5,346 nt of DNA, from positions 1 through 5,346 of the forward strand of contig CAMTOW010000186.1 in assembly GCA_947074245.1 (NCBI GenBank). Reading direction: 5' to 3'. Shown here piece after piece: positions 1 to 5,346 of the stretch; the stretch's first letter is position 1; the number at the start of each line of letters is the position of its first letter. The position numbers and the translations under genes are program-made. The stretch is from an uncultured Bacteroidales bacterium. GTDB taxonomy: Bacteria > Bacteroidota > Bacteroidia > Bacteroidales > JAUNSR01. The notes under the pieces were generated by a model, which did no database searches, had not been told where the DNA came from, and saw nothing but the letters and a program-made list of their open reading frames with translations.

Positions 1-12
1 TTTAAGGGAACA

Positions 13-69
13 GATAAAATAAAACAACCCGTTTCGGAGATAATCCGAAACGGGTTGTTTTATTTTATC
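13..69 (-). terminator. Strong, probably bidirectional intrinsic terminator
   Basis: This is a perfect inverted repeat with 26-base arms (13-38 and 44-69) and a 5-base loop (39-43). The GC-richer core is CAACCCGTTTCGGA at 25-38 and its complement at 44-57. The outer arms are A-rich on the left and T-rich on the right, so either strand gives a hairpin followed by a T-rich tract. It begins 25 bases beyond the stop codon of the DUF2147 gene, where a terminator for the minus-strand block is expected. The symmetry suggests it could also stop a convergent plus-strand gene to the left of the window, which is not visible. Confidence 0.9.
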
Positions 70-94
70 ATCGTCGAAGATGTTTCGCTGTTTT

Positions 95-514
95 TTATTT
101 GATTCGAACCCAACGTTGGGTTTGAGAAAACGGACCGGATGAGCCTCTCACCATGAGAATATTGGGATCTTTTTCATCAATTGACAACTGGCAGGAATAA
201 CTGCGGCCGTTGCTCGGATTGAGAATCGTACCTTTCGAATAGATCCGGCCTTCTTTTTTCATATCAGTGATGATCACTAAACCGACAAGAGGTGTATCTT
301 TTAAATCGCCTTTGCATTTTTTGCAAATTGCGTTTTGATCCGGAGGATTGATCATTTTGATTATTTTTCCGAATAGCATCCCATTCTGCTCATAAATCTC
401 TACTTCAGACTGAGCTTCTCCATTTTTATAAGTTGTCCATTGCCCCACAAAGTCTTGTGCCATCAGTAATGAACAGATAAAAAATGAAAATACCGATAAG
501 ACTAATTTCAACAT
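95..514 (-). CDS. Secreted DUF2147 family protein
   Basis: This 139-residue protein has a cleavable signal peptide: K3, a hydrophobic stretch at residues 4-18, and a likely signal peptidase I site near MAQ-DF (residues 18-22). There is no clear lipobox, so a soluble periplasmic or outer-face protein is expected. The mature part matches the DUF2147 pattern. It opens with VGQWTTY (23-29), followed by VEIYEQNGMLFGKI (38-51) and a C64-x2-C67 pair in CKKCKGD. Next come PLVGLVI (75-81), GTILNPSNGRSYSC (95-108), VRGSSGP (122-128) and a closing TQRWVRIK. The family has no established biochemical activity, and the length is usual for it. The ATG at 514 is chosen because the signal peptide begins there; an ATG 11 bases upstream is out of frame. 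No Shine-Dalgarno sequence is seen. The gene lies 58 bases after the helicase stop with no terminator or clear promoter between, so co-transcription is likely. Confidence 0.88.
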   Translation of the reverse strand: MLKLVLSVFSFFICSLLMAQDFVGQWTTYKNGEAQSEVEIYEQNGMLFGKIIKMINPPDQNAICKKCKGDLKDTPLVGLVIITDMKKEGRIYSKGTILNPSNGRSYSCQLSIDEKDPNILMVRGSSGPFSQTQRWVRIK

Positions 515-572
515 AATATCTGCATTTGGTTATAATGAAATAACAATTGATCTTTTAGGAGCGTTCAACGCC

Positions 573-2570
573 TTATTTTAATTTACGTTTACGCAACTCG
601 TCGGCTTTCATTCTGTAATACTCGGCGCGTTCATCATTACCGGTCTTATCCAAAGCATCCGCGAAGCGGGAATGGGCGGTAGGATGCAACGGTTTTAAGG
701 CAACGGCTTTAGAAAAATCGGTTACGGCTCCCTCATAATCTCCCATTTGATATCGAAGACGCCCGCGATTATATACCGCTTTAAAATAATTCGGACTCAG
801 CGCTACGCTTTTGTTCATACACTCTGCTGCCTGATTCAGATCGTCTAAATCCATTAGTGTGATCCCTTTGCGTATCCATGCATCTGTATATTCGGGATAT
901 AAATCGATCGCTTTGTCAAAGTTGCGTAAAGCGGCAAAGGCGTCATGAGCCTTCACTATACATTCATTTCCCATCAGATAATATTCTTCCGCCAATTCTT
1001 TCAGCTTGTTGCGTTGAGTCGTTATCTGATCTTGTAACTCCTTGTTTTTTTGACGTAACAAATTGATTCGGTTCAATTCTTTGCGAATCAGTCTTTTCGA
1101 AGATGGCTTTTCAATCTCATAGCGTGAATGGATCGCCAGAAAGAACTTCTCAATCGCAGTATCCATTTTCCCCTTTCGGAACGAATCGATCGTGTCTTTG
1201 TAATATTGAATGGAATTGGCTTCTTTCATAGCCAAATCGAAACGACGACTGTCATTGAACTGCTTGCTGAAAGCCACGATCGCAGGGTTTACGAAGATGT
1301 CGGATCGTGAAAGGCGTTGTCGTAACAGAATGCCTTCTAGCGAGGTACATCGCGAAAGAGCGACATAGGTTTGTCCTCCGGCGAATGCTCCACCTTGCAT
1401 ATCGATGATTACGTTTGAAAAAGTCAATCCCTGACTTTTGTGGATCGTTATCGCCCAGGCCAGGCGGATGGGATATTGTGTGAAACTACCCAGTTCGGTT
1501 TCTTCGACGCGATTCTCTTTTTCATTGAATGAATAGCGAATATTTCGCCATACGTCGAGTTCAACATTTTCTATTGCTCCGTTTTCGAGTTCAACAAGAA
1601 TCCGATCTTCTTCAATGTCTTTGATCCGTGCAATAGTTCCGTTTACCCATCGTTTTTGATAATCGTTTTTTATGAAGATGATCTGAGCTCCTTTTTTTAG
1701 GATAAGTTCTTTTTGTGTCGGAAGAGAACTGTCGGGAAAATCGCCTTTTATGGCACCGCAAAAATGGAATTCTTCCTCATTGATCTCAAGTAGACGCTGA
1801 TGATTGATATGATCGACCGTATCCCGACGAGATGCCAGGGTAATCGAGAATTCGGCTTGAGGCTGAGCTGACGGTTCATAACGCGAATTAAGTATATCCA
1901 GGTTATGCGTGGTCGCGTCATTGATTCGAATCTTATCAAGTAGATTGATGAATATCGGGTCTGATTGGCGATATACTTTTTTCAATTCGACGGAAACGAG
2001 ATGGATTTCGCGGAAAACACGTGCGTCGAAAAAGAACGGAGAAGGGTAGAAGCGACTTAATATTTCTTTGGAATCTCGGGGAACAACAGGCTCAAGCTGG
2101 AACACATCGCCCACGAAAAGGAGTTGTTTCCCTCCGAATGGGAGTCTTTTATTGCCGGAATAAACTCGTAGCACACGATCGATAAAATCGATCATATCTG
2201 CTCTTACCATCGAGATCTCATCGATGATGATCAGTTCCAGTTTCTCGATAAGTTTACGATGTTCCTTGCGATATTTGAAGAATTCATATATGCGCCCGTT
2301 TCCCGTACTTAAATCCGGATCGTCGGGTAGCATGGGGCGGAAGGGCATTTTAAAGAAAGAATGAATCGTGCTTCCTCCTGCATTGATGGCTGCGACGCCG
2401 GTAGGAGCAAGCACGACATATCTTTTTTTAGTCTGAGAACAAATATATTTCAGGAAGGTTGATTTACCCGTTCCCGCTTTTCCGGTCAGGAAAACGGATT
2501 GAGATGTATTGGTAATCAGATTCTGTAGATCCTGAAATTCTTGATTATCCGTATCGATGTTTGTTTTCAA
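573..2570 (-). CDS. Pif1-like superfamily 1B DNA helicase with C-terminal TPR module
   Basis: This 665-residue protein is predicted to be an ATP-dependent 5'-3' DNA helicase acting in genome maintenance, such as G-quadruplex or fork processing; that role is inferred from the Pif1 family. Visible motifs in order: Walker A GKAGTGKS (30-37), motif Ia LAPTGVAAINAGGSTIHSFF (54-73), Walker B LIIIDEISM (113-121, D117/E118), motif III GDVFQLEPV (154-162), a conserved KKVYRQ (197-202) with likely arginine finger R201, the UvrD_C_2-type motif AITIHKSQGLTF (373-384), and motif VI GQTYVALSRC (399-408). A charged helical, possibly coiled-coil stretch covers about 490-530. TPR-like helices follow at about 530-655 (AIDLYPEYTDAWIRKG, SVALSPNYFKAVYNRG, AVALKPLHPTAHSR). 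The start appears to be TTG at 2570: an in-frame stop lies at 2607-2609, no ATG lies between, and the next methionine is after Walker A. No stop or frameshift interrupts it. The TPR module suggests a protein partner, which is not identifiable here. Confidence 0.92.
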   Translation of the reverse strand: MKTNIDTDNQEFQDLQNLITNTSQSVFLTGKAGTGKSTFLKYICSQTKKRYVVLAPTGVAAINAGGSTIHSFFKMPFRPMLPDDPDLSTGNGRIYEFFKYRKEHRKLIEKLELIIIDEISMVRADMIDFIDRVLRVYSGNKRLPFGGKQLLFVGDVFQLEPVVPRDSKEILSRFYPSPFFFDARVFREIHLVSVELKKVYRQSDPIFINLLDKIRINDATTHNLDILNSRYEPSAQPQAEFSITLASRRDTVDHINHQRLLEINEEEFHFCGAIKGDFPDSSLPTQKELILKKGAQIIFIKNDYQKRWVNGTIARIKDIEEDRILVELENGAIENVELDVWRNIRYSFNEKENRVEETELGSFTQYPIRLAWAITIHKSQGLTFSNVIIDMQGGAFAGGQTYVALSRCTSLEGILLRQRLSRSDIFVNPAIVAFSKQFNDSRRFDLAMKEANSIQYYKDTIDSFRKGKMDTAIEKFFLAIHSRYEIEKPSSKRLIRKELNRINLLRQKNKELQDQITTQRNKLKELAEEYYLMGNECIVKAHDAFAALRNFDKAIDLYPEYTDAWIRKGITLMDLDDLNQAAECMNKSVALSPNYFKAVYNRGRLRYQMGDYEGAVTDFSKAVALKPLHPTAHSRFADALDKTGNDERAEYYRMKADELRKRKLK

Positions 2571-2601
2571 ATTTTGCCGCTTTATAATGCAAATACAGCT
2601 G

Positions 2602-2632
2602 CAAAATTAAGAAAATGTCAAAGCATGAGCAA
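2602..2632 (-). promoter_or_regulatory. Candidate Bacteroidetes-type promoter for the helicase gene
   Basis: On the minus strand, TAATTTTG (2609-2602) exactly fits the Bacteroidetes -7 consensus TAnnTTTG. A TTG (2632-2630) lies 20 bases upstream, in the expected range for the -33 element. Transcription would start near 2597-2595, giving a leader of about 25 bases before the TTG start codon at 2570. The -33 element overlaps the last codons of the upstream permease gene. Read-through from the permease is also possible because no terminator is seen between 2617 and 2571. Confidence 0.5.
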
Positions 2633-4336
2633 GACGATCACCAATGCTGCAATTAAATTAACAACTACACCGACTGCATAGGTCAAAGAATAACCGATCG
2701 TTGGTAAGTCGCTGTTGAGTTGATCGGTGATAGCACCTAATGAAGGGGTACTGGTACGAGCTCCTGCAATACAACCCAATGTAATCGGAGATTTGAATTT
2801 GAACACGTATTTACCCAGATAGATACCTGAAATCAAAGGAACGGTAGTTGCAATGGCTCCATATACAAGAATCGACCATCCGATTTCATGTAGGCTTCTG
2901 CCGAAACTCGGTGCAGCCGCGATTCCGATAATGGCTACATACATGCTTAAACCGAGCGTACGCATCAACCAAACCGAAGCATCAGGAATTTTACCGATCG
3001 ACGGACGTTTGGATCTTAACCAACCCATAATCAATCCCGCGAGCAATGTACCGCCACTACTGCCCAGACTCACCGGAATCTTACCGGCTTTAATCATCAA
3101 TGCGCCTACATAAACTCCGACCGCGATACCCAGACATAGGAATACGATATCGGTTACGTTTGTCGGACGATCAATGTGTCCGATTTTTTTTGCGGCTCTC
3201 TCCACATCAGACGGCAGACCGGAAATCGTAATCATATCGCCTGCCATCAATTCGGTTCCGGGACGAACCCGGATATCTGTACCTGCACGGGAAAGTTTTT
3301 TGATACTGACTCCGTACATATACTCCATGAGGGTGAGTTGGAGGATCGTTTTTCCGGCTAATGTTTTTTTGGTAATCATTACCGGTAAACTTTCGGCAGG
3401 GAAATTGAGTAACTCATAATCGGCCAGCTCCGGACCAATAAAATCTTCCGCATTTATAGCGAATTCCCTGCGACCACTCAATACAATGTCATCTTCGGGG
3501 TAAATAAGCGTATCCGGAGTAACATAACCCATCACATTCTGATGACGGATGCGAGCTACGAAAAGTCTGTCTTCTTGATTCAATAATCTCAATTCGAGTT
3601 CGGAAACTTTGCGTCCTTCCGGTGTGAACCAAGAATCAGTCACATGATAGGCACGAAACGTAACGGGACGTAATGCGTTGAAGATAGCCGGGCTATTGTC
3701 TGTCACATGCTGGTCGCCCATTTCCATTTCGATTTCATGAACTTCCTGTTTCACCTTTTTCAGTCCGCCTAATAATCTCGGGCCTAATATCCCAAGTATA
3801 AAAGCAGAACCCGCTGCACCGAATATATAACAGATCGAATATACTACCGGAACGAATCCGATGTACATATCTTTTTGTTCTTGAGTATAATCCGGATTTG
3901 CGGAAATGGTTTCAGGTACGATTCCTAATGCTCCCGAAATGGTTTGAGAACCGGCAAACATACCTCCGGCTTCACCGACATTGTATCCGCCGATTTTGGC
4001 AAGAATGAAAACGGATAGAAAACAAAGACTACAGATGCATAAAGCGAAAAGTACTTGTTTTATGCCGTTTTTGGCAATTGCCTGAAAGAAATGAGGACCA
4101 ACTGCATAACCTGTCGTAAATAGAAAGAGGAGGAAGAACGCAGATTTCATTGGTCCGGGTACGCTGATGCCCAACTGTCCGATCAATAAACCGATTAAAA
4201 GTGAGCTTGCGACGGTGCCCAGTGAGAAAAAACCGAACTTAATGCGCCCGACAATAAAGCCTATTCCGACAGACATAAATACGGCAGTTTCGGGATATTT
4301 GGTCAATACCCCGACGAACCAGTCGATTATGCTCAT
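2618..4336 (-). CDS. AspT-like AAE-family permease with two TrkA-C domains
   Basis: This complete 572-residue inner-membrane transporter belongs to the aspartate-alanine exchanger family (AspT/YidE/YbjL type). The N-terminal membrane half spans about residues 10-188. It contains GIGFIVGRIKFGFFSLG (24-40), the glycine-rich SSLLIGLLIGQLG (44-56), FLFTTGYAVGP (71-81) and GMFAGSQTISGALG (125-138). A hydrophilic centre (about 189-393) holds two TrkA-C/RCK-C-like domains, roughly 222-300 and 315-388; both end in a D-x-(I/V)-x-(I/L)-S-G strand motif (DIVLSG, DMITISG). The C-terminal membrane half (about 394-572) has SLGSSGGTLLAGLIMGWL and IAGARTSTPSLGAITD (523-538). Length and layout match AspT (about 540 residues), where aspartate is exchanged for alanine. 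The substrate here is unproven; other acidic amino acids or dicarboxylates are possible. The ATG at 4336 follows the 80-residue gene by 11 bases, so the two are almost surely co-transcribed. No Shine-Dalgarno sequence is visible. Confidence 0.93.
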   Translation of the reverse strand: MSIIDWFVGVLTKYPETAVFMSVGIGFIVGRIKFGFFSLGTVASSLLIGLLIGQLGISVPGPMKSAFFLLFLFTTGYAVGPHFFQAIAKNGIKQVLFALCICSLCFLSVFILAKIGGYNVGEAGGMFAGSQTISGALGIVPETISANPDYTQEQKDMYIGFVPVVYSICYIFGAAGSAFILGILGPRLLGGLKKVKQEVHEIEMEMGDQHVTDNSPAIFNALRPVTFRAYHVTDSWFTPEGRKVSELELRLLNQEDRLFVARIRHQNVMGYVTPDTLIYPEDDIVLSGRREFAINAEDFIGPELADYELLNFPAESLPVMITKKTLAGKTILQLTLMEYMYGVSIKKLSRAGTDIRVRPGTELMAGDMITISGLPSDVERAAKKIGHIDRPTNVTDIVFLCLGIAVGVYVGALMIKAGKIPVSLGSSGGTLLAGLIMGWLRSKRPSIGKIPDASVWLMRTLGLSMYVAIIGIAAAPSFGRSLHEIGWSILVYGAIATTVPLISGIYLGKYVFKFKSPITLGCIAGARTSTPSLGAITDQLNSDLPTIGYSLTYAVGVVVNLIAALVIVLLML

Positions 4337-4347
4337 GAGAATAATGT

Positions 4348-4590
4348 TTAATAGTTGTTGTAAATATCAATCCAATTATCAAATGCATCATTGACGCTTC
4401 GACTCATTCCGGTAGAAAGATCGGAACGAAGTTCATTCTGCTCGAAATCAAATAACCAGGGGATGAAACCAGGATCATGCTTCGACAAATGAATCGCATA
4501 ATCTTTTCTTGTCATATCACCTTTATTCTCATCGCTATCATAACGAGCGACCATTTCTTGAGTTTTGTCTTCAGGAACTAAGAGTTTCAT
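4348..4590 (-). CDS. Small acidic hypothetical protein upstream of the permease
   Basis: I do not recognise this 80-residue protein. It is soluble: no signal peptide or membrane segment is visible. It is acidic, with about 16 Asp/Glu against 9 Lys/Arg. The most distinctive stretch is HDPGFIPWLFDFEQNEL (38-54), rich in aromatic residues and proline, followed by a probable helix SVNDAFDNWIDIYNNY (65-80) that ends in aromatic and asparagine residues. The start ATG at 4590 lacks a Shine-Dalgarno sequence, which is normal for this phylum. The reading frame is considered real because it lies in the operon direction, ends 11 bases before the permease ATG, fills space that would otherwise be an unusually long leader, and has an ordinary amino acid composition. 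It might be a cytosolic accessory or regulator of the permease, but that rests only on position. Confidence 0.72.
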   Translation of the reverse strand: MKLLVPEDKTQEMVARYDSDENKGDMTRKDYAIHLSKHDPGFIPWLFDFEQNELRSDLSTGMSRSVNDAFDNWIDIYNNY

Positions 4591-4757
4591 AATACTAAAA
4601 TTTATAAGTTCTTTGCGTTTACAACAAACCTCAGGTACAAAAAGTTGAAAGAAAGAAAAATAACTTTTTAATCGTTATCTCAAATCAATTTGCTTTTTGG
4701 GCATGGTATAGATCTGTATTAATGCGATAAATATCTGATAATGATATGTAGTAAAAC
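4591..4757. other. AT-rich non-coding spacer between the permease units
   Basis: This 167-base stretch separates the terminator of the upstream permease from the ATG of the small gene. It is markedly AT-rich and holds no convincing reading frame, RNA gene or recognisable riboswitch. Apart from the weak promoter candidate I see only short imperfect symmetries, such as ATATC-7-GATAT at 4731-4747. It is the logical place for the promoter and any operator controlling the small gene and the complete permease. Confidence 0.5.
4655..4684 (-). promoter_or_regulatory. Weak promoter candidate for the small gene-permease unit
   Basis: On the minus strand, TTTG (4684-4681) is followed after 18 bases by TATTTTTC (4662-4655). 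This matches the Bacteroidetes TAnnTTTG element except for the last base, and the spacing is slightly short. Transcription would begin near 4650, giving a leader of about 60 bases before the ATG at 4590. A promoter is expected somewhere in 4591-4757 because a terminator lies just upstream, but this AT-rich stretch makes chance matches likely. Confidence 0.3.
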
Positions 4758-4799
4758 AAAAAAGTCATTTCCGATTTATAATTCTGAAATGACTTTTTT
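4758..4799 (-). terminator. Intrinsic terminator after the upstream permease
   Basis: A perfect 14-base inverted repeat (4758-4771 and 4786-4799) encloses a 14-base loop. On the minus strand the arm GAAATGAC runs directly into TTTTTT followed by GTTTTAC, a typical Rho-independent terminator. It starts 49 bases past the stop codon of the partial permease gene, so it separates that gene from the small gene-permease unit. The matching A-run on the other side would allow action on both strands, although no plus-strand gene is nearby. Confidence 0.85.
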
Positions 4800-4848
4800 A
4801 TGAAAGAACGGAACGGAAATTCCAATCTTATATTTTATAATATGGAGG

Positions 4849-5346
4849 TTAGATCAATGATAAAACTTGGATGATTACGATAAGCATCACCAGTGCGATC
4901 GGATAAACGGTCGCGTACGCCACTGTCGGCAGGTTTGTCTTAGTCATCGAGTCACATGCTGCCAATCCAGGCGTAGAAGTCATACCCCCGGTCAGTGCAC
5001 CTAACAGATAAAGTATGTTCATACGGAAAAGGAAGTGTCCCGCAAGTGTCGCTACGATCATCGGAAGCAACGTAATCGCGCCACCGACAAGGAAAAGCGT
5101 GATACCGTGTTGCTGGAAGGTAGAAACGATATGCTGTCCTGCTGAAGTACCTACACCGGCAAGAAACAGGATCAATCCCAATTGGCGGAGCAATGTATTG
5201 GAGTTGCCGGACATCGTCCACATGATAGGCCCTGTTTTTCCGATACCACTTAGAATGATCGCGACAAGAAGAATACCTCCGGTCAGGCCGGGAGAGAAAT
5301 TCAAATTCGGACCAAGAGCGATATTGATTTTTCCGAATAAAACACC
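4849..5346 (-). CDS. AAE-family permease, C-terminal part (cut by window edge)
   Basis: The frame is open through the window edge at 5346, giving 165 residues up to the TAA at 4849. TTG at 5304 is an internal leucine codon, not a start, because homology continues upstream: VLFGKINIALGPNLNFSPGLTGG matches the entry to the C-terminal membrane half of AAE permeases. The visible part corresponds to that half. It includes the glycine-rich GLTGGILLVAIILSG, several hydrophobic segments (LGLILFLAGVGTSAG, GITLFLVGGAITLLPMIVATLAG) and the family signature GALTGGMTSTPGLAACDSMTKTNLPTVAYATVYP near the end. The same segment in the complete permease reads GCIAGARTSTPSLGAITDQLNSDLPTIGYSLTYA, so the two are paralogues, clearly diverged. 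Transport of an amino acid or dicarboxylate across the inner membrane is inferred from AspT. The N-terminal half and any TrkA-C domains lie outside the window. A terminator follows directly. Confidence 0.9.
   Translation of the reverse strand, partial: GVLFGKINIALGPNLNFSPGLTGGILLVAIILSGIGKTGPIMWTMSGNSNTLLRQLGLILFLAGVGTSAGQHIVSTFQQHGITLFLVGGAITLLPMIVATLAGHFLFRMNILYLLGALTGGMTSTPGLAACDSMTKTNLPTVAYATVYPIALVMLIVIIQVLSLI

Noticed and set aside
561..571. GCGTT-C-AACGC inverted repeat between the helicase and DUF2147 genes
   Set aside because: Five-base arms with a one-base loop cannot form a proper hairpin, and no T-run follows on the minus strand.
878..1310. Plus-strand open frames opposite the helicase gene
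   Set aside because: They are antisense shadows of a well-supported helicase frame and show no recognisable protein motifs.
2853..3419. Plus-strand open frames opposite the permease gene
   Set aside because: They lie antisense to conserved membrane and TrkA-C segments and have no family features of their own.
4597..4628. Alternative promoter match TTTG-N20-TAAATTTT for the small gene
   Set aside because: It would place the transcript start only a few bases before the ATG, and the last base of the -7 element does not match; more likely AT-rich chance.
4731..4747. ATATC-7-GATAT inverted repeat as an operator
   Set aside because: Arms are only five bases in a strongly AT-rich region, so this is expected by chance; there is no second copy to support it.
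4849..5304. Short independent gene starting at TTG 5304
   Set aside because: The frame stays open to the window edge and the upstream codons encode conserved AAE permease sequence, so this is the tail of a longer gene.

Overview
All genes in this window lie on the minus strand, so transcription runs from high to low coordinates. The content points to the Bacteroidetes, most likely Bacteroidales. The evidence is a Pif1-type helicase of the sort common in Bacteroides relatives, a DUF2147 secreted protein with a signal peptide ending LLMAQ, AspT-like AAE permeases, starts without Shine-Dalgarno sequences, and a promoter candidate matching the Bacteroidetes TTG/TAnnTTTG pattern. Genus cannot be fixed from the sequence.

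Layout in transcription order: (1) 5346-4849, the 3' end of an aspartate-alanine-exchanger family (AAEx) permease cut by the window edge. (2) 4799-4758, an intrinsic terminator closing that unit. (3) 4757-4591, an AT-rich leader with a weak promoter candidate. (4) 4590-4348, a gene for an unrecognised acidic 80-residue soluble protein. (5) 4336-2618, a complete second AAEx permease of 572 residues with two central TrkA-C-like domains, only 11 bases after the small gene. (6) 2570-573, a 665-residue Pif1-like helicase with a C-terminal tetratricopeptide module, apparently starting at TTG and with its own promoter candidate. (7) 514-95, a secreted DUF2147 protein. (8) 69-13, a perfect 26-bp inverted repeat ending the block and probably terminating in both directions.

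Two paralogous permeases side by side suggest a transport locus for amino acid or dicarboxylate exchange. In characterised members (AspT), aspartate/alanine exchange coupled to aspartate 4-decarboxylase generates proton motive force. No decarboxylase lies inside the window, so substrate remains unknown. The small acidic protein is the least explained gene and sits tightly upstream of the complete permease. The helicase and DUF2147 genes have no obvious functional tie to the transporters or to each other. No RNA genes, CRISPR arrays, insertion sequences or integrase genes were seen. I do not see convincing evidence of a wholly new system. The best leads are the small protein between the permeases and the helicase-TPR fusion.
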